Counted from the stretch's first letter, positions 1 through 6,270 are shown. The stretch: DNA of 7,294 bases from DATIRA01 sp964553405 (GCA_964553405.1 CAZKLS010000125.1:1-7294); one strand, 5' to 3'. Made by a program: numbers and translations. The notes: generated by a model not told the origin, from the sequence alone.

Positions 1-55
1 CGCCGGCACCGAGTACCCCACCGGCTTCACACGCGGCGCCGTCTCGTTCGAGTGA
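1..55 (+). CDS. 3' end of an unidentified upstream gene (partial)
   Basis: An open frame enters the window in phase with codons starting at position 2 and ends at the TGA at 53-55, giving the tail AGTEYPTGFTRGAVSFE. The next gene is on the same strand and begins 24-39 nt later, which suggests an operon and argues that this is a genuine gene end rather than chance. Seventeen residues are too few to assign a family. The neighbour looks like a carbohydrate-active protein, so a glycan-related gene would be plausible, but that is only inference. Confidence 0.5.
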   Translation, partial: AGTEYPTGFTRGAVSFE

Positions 56-94
56 CGCGGGTCGCGGAGCCGAACGGAGGTGCGCTCGAACGAG

Positions 95-3000
95 ATGATC
101 GGCGCCTTCGTAACCGAGGGCGACGAAACCTGGTACCGGATCGACGGCTACGATCGGCAGCCGCCGTTCCTGATGTCGCTGGCAGGCGACAGCGACCTGT
201 GGGCGTTCGTCTCGACGTCGGGCTCGCTCACGGCGGGCCGTCGCGACGCCGAAGGCGCCTTCCTGCCCTACGACACCGTTGACAAGATCCACCTGCGCTG
301 GCCGCACACCGGGCCGCGCACCTGGATCCTGCTGCCCGGGCAGGCCGGACCCGAACTCTGGCAACCGTTCGCACCACGAATGGACGAGCCGCCGGCGCAG
401 CGGTCGGTCTGGAAGAACCTGTCCGGCACGCGCATCCGCTTTCGCGAACGACACCCGTCGCACGCGCTGGAATTCGAGTACGAGTGGTTTACGTCGTCGG
501 CGCTGGGGCTGGTCCGTTCGGCGCGGCTGGTGGCGCGCACGGGCACCGTGAACCTGAAGGTGCTGGACGGCGTGCTGAACCTGCTGCCACCGGGTGTCGG
601 CGTCGCGATGTCGCAGACCATGAGCAGTCTCAGCGATGCCTACAAGTGGAACGAGGCAGCAGCCGGGGGCCGGCTCGGGCTCTATACGCTGTACGCGAAG
701 ATCTGGGACCGTGCCGAGCCGAAGGAATCATTCGAGGCACTGACCGCGTGGCATGCCGGCCTGCCGCCCGACTCCCGCTGCCTGTTGTCGTCGAAGCAGG
801 TTGAGTCGTTCTGTCGCGAAGGACGCGTCGAGAACGAGACGCTGACGCGCGGCCGCCGCGGTGCCTTCCTGGTCAACTTCGATGCCGCGGTCGATGCCGC
901 GGGCCTGCAGTGGCATCTCGTGATCGACGGGCCGCGCTCGCAGGTCGAGGTGTTCGAGTTGTGCCGGCGGCTCGAGAACGGTGGCGGTACGCCCGCCGAG
1001 ATCGAGGCCGCGCGCGAGCGCAACTCCGCCGGCCTGGACGGCCTGCTGGCGAAGGCGGATGGCTTCCAGGAATCAGGCGACGCGATGGCGGCCGCTCATC
1101 ACCGCGCCAACGTGCTGTTCAACATCATGCGCGGCGGCGTGTTCGTGGACGGCACTCGATTCGAGCGCGACGACCTGCTGGCCTTCGCGCGCCAGCGCAA
1201 CAAGGCGCTGGGCGAGGCACTGGCGAGCGCGGCAGCCAGCTGGCCGGGGCATGTCGAGCGCGCTGTCGCGCTGGAGGCTGCGGAACGTGCGCTCGGCAAG
1301 CAGGGTGAACGGCTGGTGCTCGAGTACCTGCCGCTGACGTTCAGCCGCCGGCATGGCGATCCGAGCCGGCCGTGGAACAAGTTCTCGATCCGCGTTCGGG
1401 ACGGTGCCGGGCATCGCGTCGTCAACTACGAGGGCAACTGGCGCGACATCTTTCAGAACTGGGAAGCCCTGCTGCCGAGCGAGCCCGCCTACGTCGACTC
1501 GATGATTACGGCATTCCTCGGGGCGATGTCACCGGACGGTTACAACCCCTACCGCGTCAGCCGAGCCGGCATCGACTGGGAGGTGATCGATCCCGACGAT
1601 CCCTGGAGCCACATCGGTTACTGGGGCGACCACCAGGTCATCTACCTGCTGAAGCTGCTGGAGGCTGCTCAGGCACACGCGCCCGGACTGCTGCAGCACT
1701 ACTGGAACAGGGAGATCTACAGCTTCGCCGACATCCCCTACCGGCTGAAGCCGCACGTCGAGCAGACTGCCACGCCCAAGGACACATTGACGTTCGACGC
1801 CGACGCGAACCAACGCGCCAAAGAGCGCGCCAGGAAGCTCGGTTCCGACGGGCTGCTGGTCTGCGACGAGTCCGGCGAGCCTGTGCTGGCAACACTCGCG
1901 GAAAAGCTCGCCACGATCGTACTGGCCAAGGCAGGCAGCCTGGTGCCGGGCGGCGGACTCTGGCTGCACACGCAGCGACCGGAGTGGAACGACGCGAACA
2001 ACGCACTGGTGGGCAATGGCCTGTCGGTCGTGACGCTGGCCTACCTGCGGCGCTTCCTCAATTTCCTGATCGACCTGCCCGGCGCCGAAGCGGCCTTTTC
2101 GCTGTCCGCGGCAACACTCGAGGCACTGCGCGGTCTGCACGGCATCGTCGCGGCGACGTCGCTCGACGTCGTGGACGACTCCGCCGGGCGCAGGGCCTTT
2201 CTCGACCGGATCGGCCGAGTCATGGATGACTGGCGTGCCGAGGCGTACCGGGGCGCGGCCGGCCGGTCCCCGGCCACTGCGCCCGAGAACACGCTGACTG
2301 ACCTCGCACGCGACCTGCTGCCGCTCGTCGACGCCACGCTCGGGCGGTGCCGCCGCGACGACGGTCTGTACGACAGCTACAACCTGGTGGATCTCTCAAA
2401 CGGAAGGGCCGACGTCGAGCGACTCTATCCGATGCTGGAAGGACAGGTCGCGATGCTGTCCTGCGGGCTGCTGTCGCTCGAGGAATCGGTGAAGCTGCTG
2501 GACGCGCTGTTCGCGAGTCCGCTCTACACCGCCGACCGGCAGTCGTTCCTGCTGTACCCCGATCGGCGGCTGCCGGGCTTTCTCGAACGCAACCGGCTCG
2601 ACGCCGCTGCGATGGAACTGCCGATCGTCGGGGAGCTGCTCGCGGCTGGACGCACGGACCTGCTGCAGCGGCAAAGCGACGGCACGGTGCGGTTCGCGCC
2701 CGCGCTGTCGAACCGTCACGACCTCGAGGCCGCCGGCGCCGACCTCGGCGACCGGCTGACGCCGCTGGCCGAGGCCTATGAGCGCGTGCTCAGGCACCGC
2801 GACTTCACCGGACGCTCGGGCACGATGTTCGGTTACGAGGGCCTGGGCTGCATCTACTGGCACATGGTCGCCAAGCTGCTGCTGGCGGTGCAGGAGCGAG
2901 TATTCGAGGCCGCGGACTGCGAGTCACCGGCGCTGCCGGCGCTGGTCGATCACTACCGGCGCGTGCGCGACGGCCTGGGTTACCGCAAGAGCGCCGCCGC

Positions 3001-3355
3001 GTACGGCGCCTTCCCCGCGGATCCGTACAGCCACACGCCCGGCGAGGGCGGCGCGCGGCAGCCCGGCATGACCGGCCAGGTGAAGGAAGAGATCCTGACC
3101 CGCTGGGGCGAACTGGGCCTGCGCGTTCGGGACGGGCGCGTGTGTTTCGACCCGGTGCTGCTCGACGCGGCGGAGATTCCCGAAGGCCAGGCGTTGACGT
3201 TCACGCGGGCGCGCGTGCCGTACACGTATCGGCGAGGCCCGGCCACGCGGATCCGTGTACGGCGCGACGGCACCTGGGCGAACTGCCCGGACCTCGCCTT
3301 CGATCCCGCCGGTGTCGAGGCGGTCGAAGCCGAGATCCGGTTCAAGCAGGGCTAA
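95..3355 (+). CDS. Large conserved protein, putative GH94-like carbohydrate-active enzyme
   Basis: This 1,086-residue protein has no obvious signal peptide or membrane segment and is probably cytoplasmic. The N-terminal third (residues 9-50, with GDETWYRIDGYDRQPPF and LTAGR) is rich in aromatic and beta-type sequence, like a beta-sandwich. The centre carries strong motifs: GNWRDIFQNWEALLP, DGYNPYRVS, IDWEVIDPDDPWSHIGYWGDHQ (near residue 511) and RPEWNDANNALVGNG (W631). Near the C-terminus are GYEGLGCIYWHM (from 913) and DPYSHTPGEGGARQPGMTGQ (from 976). This motif set reminds me of a family of roughly 1,100-residue hypothetical proteins. The beta-sandwich followed by a tryptophan-rich helical region suggests an (alpha/alpha)6-barrel glycosidase or phosphorylase such as GH94, but I cannot point to a catalytic acid. 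The start is ambiguous: ATG 95 has GGAGG (76-80) at a long 14-nt spacing, and GTG 80 has GGAG (66-69) at 10 nt and adds five residues. The TAA stop overlaps the convergent gene's stop. The gene is certain; the function is weakly supported. Confidence 0.65.
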   Translation: MIGAFVTEGDETWYRIDGYDRQPPFLMSLAGDSDLWAFVSTSGSLTAGRRDAEGAFLPYDTVDKIHLRWPHTGPRTWILLPGQAGPELWQPFAPRMDEPPAQRSVWKNLSGTRIRFRERHPSHALEFEYEWFTSSALGLVRSARLVARTGTVNLKVLDGVLNLLPPGVGVAMSQTMSSLSDAYKWNEAAAGGRLGLYTLYAKIWDRAEPKESFEALTAWHAGLPPDSRCLLSSKQVESFCREGRVENETLTRGRRGAFLVNFDAAVDAAGLQWHLVIDGPRSQVEVFELCRRLENGGGTPAEIEAARERNSAGLDGLLAKADGFQESGDAMAAAHHRANVLFNIMRGGVFVDGTRFERDDLLAFARQRNKALGEALASAAASWPGHVERAVALEAAERALGKQGERLVLEYLPLTFSRRHGDPSRPWNKFSIRVRDGAGHRVVNYEGNWRDIFQNWEALLPSEPAYVDSMITAFLGAMSPDGYNPYRVSRAGIDWEVIDPDDPWSHIGYWGDHQVIYLLKLLEAAQAHAPGLLQHYWNREIYSFADIPYRLKPHVEQTATPKDTLTFDADANQRAKERARKLGSDGLLVCDESGEPVLATLAEKLATIVLAKAGSLVPGGGLWLHTQRPEWNDANNALVGNGLSVVTLAYLRRFLNFLIDLPGAEAAFSLSAATLEALRGLHGIVAATSLDVVDDSAGRRAFLDRIGRVMDDWRAEAYRGAAGRSPATAPENTLTDLARDLLPLVDATLGRCRRDDGLYDSYNLVDLSNGRADVERLYPMLEGQVAMLSCGLLSLEESVKLLDALFASPLYTADRQSFLLYPDRRLPGFLERNRLDAAAMELPIVGELLAAGRTDLLQRQSDGTVRFAPALSNRHDLEAAGADLGDRLTPLAEAYERVLRHRDFTGRSGTMFGYEGLGCIYWHMVAKLLLAVQERVFEAADCESPALPALVDHYRRVRDGLGYRKSAAAYGAFPADPYSHTPGEGGARQPGMTGQVKEEILTRWGELGLRVRDGRVCFDPVLLDAAEIPEGQALTFTRARVPYTYRRGPATRIRVRRDGTWANCPDLAFDPAGVEAVEAEIRFKQG

Positions 3356-3930
3356 ACCGCGCGGCGGCGTGCAAGCCCGAGGCCGAACAGCCCGACACTC
3401 AGCAGTGCGAGCGTGCCGGGTTCGGGTACCGACGGCGCCCGCAGGAATCCACGAATCTCCCCGCCCGGCGCAAAGGTCGTGTGGATGTTCAGGTAGGCGC
3501 GCCCCGCGTCCAGCCCCGCAAACAGTACGGCGCGCGCACTGGCCACTGTGCCGCCGTTATTGCTGACGAAATTCGGGTTGAAGCTCGAGGGCAGGGTCAT
3601 GTCGAAGACCTGGCTGTAGCTTCCGGACGTCACTCCCGCGGGGAACCCCGGAAAAGTCGGTAGCGCGGAGGCGACACCGACGTTGCCGGGCGCATCCACG
3701 CAGCAGTGAATGTGTGCCACTGACGTGTTACCCGTCAGGCCCGTGAAATTCACGTTGACGGCCATCGTGATGGCGATCGTATCGACGGTCACGGAGGCGA
3801 GACCCGTGCCAGCCGATGTGACCGGAGGATTCTCGTTGGCCCCGGCGAGCGCCGCCGAGTAGGTGATCGTCGCGCCCATGGCCGGCGTGGCCGTGACACA
3901 GACCAGCAATCCCAGGATTCTCGTCTTCAT
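3352..3930 (-). CDS. Secreted CHRD-domain protein with PEP-CTERM sorting signal
   Basis: This 192-residue protein starts with a signal peptide (MKTRILGLLVCVTATPAMGA, cleavage likely near residue 20). The CHRD domain fills residues 22-163, with the hallmark ANENPP at 31-36, an AHIH histidine pair at 72-75 and LNIHT...GGEIRGFL at 147-163. CHRD domains occur in chordin and in many secreted bacterial proteins; their ligand is unclear. Residues 168-190 form a PEP-CTERM signal: VPEPG, a hydrophobic stretch, then ARRR. In this system an exosortase at the inner membrane processes such proteins, usually in bacteria that make an extracellular polysaccharide matrix. Upstream in-frame ATGs reach 4119, but ATG 3930 is preferred: it begins the signal peptide and has CCTCC (complement of GGAGG) at 3936-3940, 5 nt away. 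The vicinal cysteines C76-C77 after the HIH motif are unusual. The gene has its own sigma-54 promoter at 3998-4012. Confidence 0.93.
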   Translation of the reverse strand: MKTRILGLLVCVTATPAMGATITYSAALAGANENPPVTSAGTGLASVTVDTIAITMAVNVNFTGLTGNTSVAHIHCCVDAPGNVGVASALPTFPGFPAGVTSGSYSQVFDMTLPSSFNPNFVSNNGGTVASARAVLFAGLDAGRAYLNIHTTFAPGGEIRGFLRAPSVPEPGTLALLSVGLFGLGLARRRAV

Positions 3931-3947
3931 CGGACCCTCCCCCTGAT

Positions 3948-3979
3948 GCCCGCTGCACCGAGGGGATCTCGTGCCGGGC
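3948..3979 (-). promoter_or_regulatory. Leader hairpin upstream of the CHRD gene's ribosome binding site
   Basis: On the minus strand the transcript would read GCCCG, GCAC, GAG, a loop of about 5 nt, CTC, one bulged G, GTGC, two bulged bases and CGGGC. This makes a 12-bp GC-rich stem with small bulges. It lies inside the predicted leader (start near 3986 if the sigma-54 site is used) and ends 7 nt before the Shine-Dalgarno core. It could stabilise the mRNA or influence translation. The pairing is seen in the sequence; the role is inference. Confidence 0.45.
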
Positions 3980-3997
3980 GTTCTGCAGCGGAGCGAG

Positions 3998-4012
3998 GCA
4001 AGTATCGGGCCA
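3998..4012 (-). promoter_or_regulatory. Sigma-54 (-24/-12) promoter of the CHRD/PEP-CTERM gene
   Basis: The minus strand reads TGGCCCG-ATAC-TTGC, with one mismatch to the RpoN consensus TGGCACG-N4-TTGC. The invariant GG (4011-4010) and GC (3999-3998) are separated by exactly 10 nt. Transcription would start about 12 nt downstream, near 3986, leaving a leader of about 55 nt. The match to the homologous site at 6271-6286 supports it strongly. Confidence 0.82.
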
Positions 4013-4015
4013 GTC

Positions 4016-4029
4016 CTGGCGAGCGCCAG
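4016..4029. repeat. Palindrome CTGGCG-AG-CGCCAG beside the -24 element
   Basis: A 6-bp inverted repeat with a 2-nt centre lies 3 nt upstream of the sigma-54 core of the CHRD gene. It could be an operator or a chance GC-rich palindrome. The other sigma-54 promoter in the window does not have it at the same place, which argues against a shared role. Confidence 0.3.
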
Positions 4030-4032
4030 CAG

Positions 4033-4045
4033 ATTCAACGTCTTG
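4033..4045 (+). promoter_or_regulatory. IHF-like site upstream of the CHRD promoter
   Basis: ATTCAACGTCTTG matches the IHF consensus WATCARNNNNTTR at all but the second position. It lies 21 nt upstream of the -24 GG and on the strand opposite the gene. The orientation and spacing are identical to the perfect IHF match in the HAF-gene promoter. IHF bends DNA between the enhancer site and the sigma-54 core in many RpoN promoters. Confidence 0.55.
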
Positions 4046-4081
4046 TCACGAGCGGATGAAATTCCGGCTTCGCCAGCCTGG

Positions 4082-4104
4082 GAAATATGTAAAGAAATTC
4101 GACG
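4082..4104 (-). promoter_or_regulatory. Candidate enhancer-binding-protein box of the CHRD promoter
   Basis: Read on the minus strand, this AT-rich 23-bp box begins CGTCGAATTTC and ends TTTACATATTTC. It shares 17 of 23 positions with 6178-6200, and sits 69 nt upstream of the sigma-54 core against 70 nt there. It has loosely inverted half-sites (CGTCGA and TTTACA). A PrsR-type activator of PEP-CTERM genes is the obvious candidate to bind it; that assignment is inference. Confidence 0.6.
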
Positions 4105-4150
4105 GGGTCGAGGCCTCACGGTGACCGCGGCCCGGTTCCTCCCGCCACGA

Positions 4151-4429
4151 TCAACCGCTGCGGCCTGCCCTCAGCGCCACCAGCATGCCGGCGTCGCCCA
4201 CCTCGCCTTCCAGTTCGATCGGCTGGCAGCAGACCTGGCAGTCCTCGACATAGCTGAACGAGCCCGCTGACAGGTCCACCTGCGTTTCGAACCGCTCTCC
4301 GCAGTACGGGCACTGCACAGCGACGAACTCGGTCGGTCCGGCCGGCCCAGAACCACCGGGCTCGATTACCGGCTCGAGCCCGTAGAGTGCATCGATCGAC
4401 ACATCATCCGGCTTGTCGCTGCGCTTCAT
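4151..4429 (-). CDS. CPXCG motif-containing cysteine-rich protein
   Basis: This 92-residue protein has the family signature CPYCGE at residues 40-45, followed by VDLSAGSFSYVEDCQVCC at 51-68 and then PIEL. C40, C43, C64 and C67 (or C68) can form a zinc-ribbon-like metal site. The family is small, widespread in proteobacteria and of unknown function. It is presumably cytoplasmic, as there is no signal peptide. The start is ATG 4429, with CTCC (complement of GGAG) at 4435-4438, 5 nt away; the farther ATG at 4462 has no good ribosome binding site. The N-terminus of about 35 residues before the cysteines is acidic and proline/glycine-rich and looks unstructured. It lies 50 nt downstream of the baseplate-like gene and is probably co-transcribed with it. 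Confidence 0.9.
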   Translation of the reverse strand: MKRSDKPDDVSIDALYGLEPVIEPGGSGPAGPTEFVAVQCPYCGERFETQVDLSAGSFSYVEDCQVCCQPIELEGEVGDAGMLVALRAGRSG

Positions 4430-4479
4430 GGCGACTCCGCGGTGACGTCGCGACGCCCGCATGGACCGGTGCGGGACGA

Positions 4480-5262
4480 TCAGGCATCGTCGCTGCAGCC
4501 AGGCCCATGCAGGCGCGTCACCTTGTAGCGTGCGTCGACACGCCAGCGGCCCCGCGACTGCTTGAGCCTCGCGATGACGACCGAGTCCGACTGCGGTGCA
4601 GGGGCCAGCGCGACAGTGAACGTCTCGACGACGCGCGTCGGCTGCACGTCGAAATCGCTGTCCGCGCCTTGCCCGCCCCCGCCCGGGACGACCGGCACGC
4701 CGCGACAGGGATGCTCCGCGTAACGAAGCAGCACGAACAGGTCCGGTCCCGAGGATGGCAGCGCGAGGTGGACGGGCTGCTCGATACAGATCTCGTTCCC
4801 GGCAGGGTCGAGTGCGAGGCCGGGCGAGATCTCGATCCGGGCAGAACCTTGCTCGACGGTCACGTTCAGGCCGCAGGCGATTCCGCTGCCGTGCAGCAGA
4901 CGATTGTGCCGACGCAGCCTGTTCTGCAGGTACTGCTGCTCGGTCCTGAAATCATCCACGCCGAGCAGCATTCCCGCCGTGTAGTTCACGCGTTGCAGGC
5001 CGGGCCCGCAGTCGTCATCACGACCCCGAGTCGCCTCAGCCAGCAGTCCCGCCCGCTCGGCCACGGTCCGCGCAAGCAGGCGTGCATGCTCGTCAAGGAC
5101 ACCGCCGCGGTGCTGCAGGTCCGTGATCGCATAGCAGAGCACCTCCAGCAGCGTCGTGCCGGGGTCGTGCGCGTTCGTATCCGTCCACTCCGGCGCCGCA
5201 CGTGCCAGTGCACTGCGAAACTCTCGTGCCAGCGTGGCCCATTGCTTCTCGGTCAGCGGCAT
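4480..5262 (-). CDS. Baseplate J-like N-terminal motif fused to a 'RRHNRLLHG-CGL' module; contractile-injection-type protein
   Basis: This 260-residue protein has no signal peptide. Residues 7-52 (EKQWATLAREF, then PEWTDTNAHDPGTTLLEVL and YAITDLQHR) resemble the N-terminal 'PEWTD-N-DPGITLLEL' segment of baseplate J-like proteins from phage tails and extracellular contractile injection systems. Residues 92-132 (VNYTAGMLLGVDDFRTEQQYL, RRHNRLLHGSGIACGL) match a module I associate with proteins in such loci. The remainder (133-252) looks all-beta. At 260 residues it is too short to be a complete baseplate J protein, so an adaptor or a remnant is possible. The start is ATG 5262, with CTCCT (complement of AGGAG) at 5268-5272, 5 nt away; the open frame continues upstream to 5760, but that part overlaps the divergent CAP gene and is not coding. 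No other tail or sheath gene is visible in the window. Confidence 0.78.
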   Translation of the reverse strand: MPLTEKQWATLAREFRSALARAAPEWTDTNAHDPGTTLLEVLCYAITDLQHRGGVLDEHARLLARTVAERAGLLAEATRGRDDDCGPGLQRVNYTAGMLLGVDDFRTEQQYLQNRLRRHNRLLHGSGIACGLNVTVEQGSARIEISPGLALDPAGNEICIEQPVHLALPSSGPDLFVLLRYAEHPCRGVPVVPGGGGQGADSDFDVQPTRVVETFTVALAPAPQSDSVVIARLKQSRGRWRVDARYKVTRLHGPGCSDDA

Positions 5263-5449
5263 GTTGACTCCTGGATTCCCGGGGAGACGGCCGGCAACAG
5301 ACCGAATCATGCCGCGTACGGCGGCCGCTCTGCCAGCGCCCGTCGCTGTCGCGCGCGCCCCGGCACGACGCGGGACGGAGACGCTTGTATCCGCCCCGGC
5401 GCCGATATAGCTTGCGTCGTTTACACCGGGCCAGCCACGGAGCCGCATC

Positions 5450-6127
5450 ATGATGATCCGAGCCAGAACCTCGCTGTTGCTTGCAGCGGCCCTCGCCTGC
5501 CCGGTCGCGGTCGCCGACGACAATGCTGCGCAGCATCCGGCCCTGGCGGCCGCACTCAAGGCCGAACGCCAGGGCGACGGCGTGCTGGCCGAGCTCGACA
5601 AGCTCGTACCTTTCGACGAATCGGACGTCTCGCGTGAATACCGCGAACGGCGTTTCGGGCAGCTGCTCAACCTGATCCGGGCGGAGGGCGCCGTCTGCGG
5701 GGATGCCGGCGGCACGCATGCACCGAACCCGGTGAAGGTGAACGCCAACCCGCAGCTCAACGAGGCCGCGTATCTGCACGCGCGCTACCTCGCCGAAGAG
5801 CGCAAGGCGATCAAGGCGGTGGGCTCGCCCTCGTCACACCTGCAGACGCTGACCGACTCGCCGCTGTTCACCGGCAGGGACATGGGCGAGCGAGCCCGCC
5901 ACGCCGGCTACACCGGCTTCGTCAACGGCGAGAACTTTGCCGGCGGCAACGGCAATGACGTGGCCGGACAGTCCATCGCGCTGTGGTTCAATTCGACGTC
6001 AGGGCACTGCAGCGGGATGTTCAGCCGGGACTTCGACGAGTTCGGCTTCGGGGCCGAGAACTACGTGAACGACGAGTTCCATAACAACAACGAGTTCAAG
6101 GCGATCTTCATGACCGGCAGGAAGTAG
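5450..6127 (+). CDS. Secreted CAP/SCP-like domain protein
   Basis: This 225-residue protein has a signal peptide of about 22 residues (charged MMIRAR, a hydrophobic core, then VAVA before DD). The CAP (cysteine-rich secretory protein, antigen 5, PR-1) fold covers about 70-225. LNEAAYLHARYLAE (103-116) is the first helix, SSHLQT contains H130, GENFAGG contains E161, SGHCSGMFSRDFDEFGFGA (184-202) contains H186, and a final beta strand includes FKAIFMTGRK. H130, E161 and H186 are candidates for the partly conserved CAP cavity residues. C83 and C187 could form a disulfide after export. CAP proteins in bacteria have varied and often unknown roles at the cell surface. The start is ATG 5450, with GGAG at 5439-5442, 7 nt away; the adjacent ATG 5453 is an alternative. 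It is divergent from the baseplate-like gene across 187 nt and appears monocistronic. Confidence 0.88.
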   Translation: MMIRARTSLLLAAALACPVAVADDNAAQHPALAAALKAERQGDGVLAELDKLVPFDESDVSREYRERRFGQLLNLIRAEGAVCGDAGGTHAPNPVKVNANPQLNEAAYLHARYLAEERKAIKAVGSPSSHLQTLTDSPLFTGRDMGERARHAGYTGFVNGENFAGGNGNDVAGQSIALWFNSTSGHCSGMFSRDFDEFGFGAENYVNDEFHNNNEFKAIFMTGRK

Positions 6128-6177
6128 CCCGAACCCGATCACCCTCCGCGCCCGAGTGAACGACAGCCTCCCGGGCG

Positions 6178-6200
6178 TGTCGGAATTTTTGACATATTGC
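6178..6200 (+). promoter_or_regulatory. Candidate enhancer-binding-protein box of the HAF-repeat gene
   Basis: The box contains the inverted half-sites TGTC (6178-6181) and GACA (6191-6194) around an AT-rich centre, followed by TATTGC. It agrees with the box at 4082-4104 in 17 of 23 positions, including GTCG at the left and ACATATT at the right. It lies 70 nt upstream of the sigma-54 core, as expected for a RpoN activator site. Confidence 0.62.
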
Positions 6201-6209
6201 ATCGCGTCA

Positions 6210-6221
6210 ACAGGCGCCTGT
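6210..6221. repeat. Perfect 12-bp palindrome ACAGGCGCCTGT
   Basis: This is a perfect inverted repeat between the activator box and the IHF site of the HAF-gene promoter. It could be an additional operator, but it is absent from the sister promoter and GC-rich palindromes arise easily here. Confidence 0.3.
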
Positions 6222-6237
6222 GCTCGGCCCGGACCTG

Positions 6238-6250
6238 CAAGCATCTGATT
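6238..6250 (-). promoter_or_regulatory. IHF site of the HAF-gene promoter
   Basis: The minus strand reads AATCAGATGCTTG, a full match to WATCARNNNNTTR. It lies 21 nt upstream of the -24 GG, the same distance and relative orientation as the IHF-like site at 4033-4045. Confidence 0.65.
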
Positions 6251-6270
6251 CTGCTCGCTGTCCCGCGGCA

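Noticed and set aside
1372..2229. A 285-residue plus-strand frame, and a 203-residue minus-strand frame (1529-2140), inside the large gene
   Set aside because: Both are other-frame readings of a clear 1,086-residue gene; their products are compositionally biased (very rich in R, A and G, or Q and V) and lack family motifs.
2862..2876. TGGCAC inside the large gene as a sigma-54 promoter
   Set aside because: The position 10 nt after the GG is CC rather than GC, and it lies within coding sequence with no gene start downstream.
3931..4119. N-terminal extension of the CHRD protein to 4119
   Set aside because: It would bury the signal peptide and place the sigma-54 promoter and IHF site inside the coding region; ATG 3930 has a strong ribosome binding site.
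5385..5411. Possible sigma-70 promoter for the CAP gene (TTGTAT ... TATAGC)
   Set aside because: The -35 matches only three positions and the spacing is 15 nt. It lies in a plausible place but is not good enough to annotate.
5414..5425. GCGTCGTTTACA upstream of the CAP gene as a third copy of the activator box
   Set aside because: It keeps GTCG and TTTACA but lacks the spacer between them, and no -24/-12 element lies downstream, so the CAP gene does not appear to belong to the sigma-54 set.
4387..5637. A 416-residue open frame on the plus strand opposite the baseplate-like gene
   Set aside because: Its product is arginine-rich and low in recognisable motifs, it overlaps the CAP gene and two well-supported minus-strand genes, and long antisense frames are expected in GC-rich DNA.
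5263..5760. N-terminal extension of the baseplate-like protein to 5760
   Set aside because: The extension overlaps the divergent CAP gene, reads as low-complexity Ser/Arg/Ala sequence, and ATG 5262 has an excellent AGGAG ribosome binding site followed at once by the family motif.
6149..6190. Possible rho-independent terminator after the CAP gene (CGCCCG/CGGGCG stem with a later T-run)
   Set aside because: The stem is only 6 bp with a 17-nt loop, and the T-run starts 8 nt after it and belongs to the conserved activator box, so the resemblance is weak.
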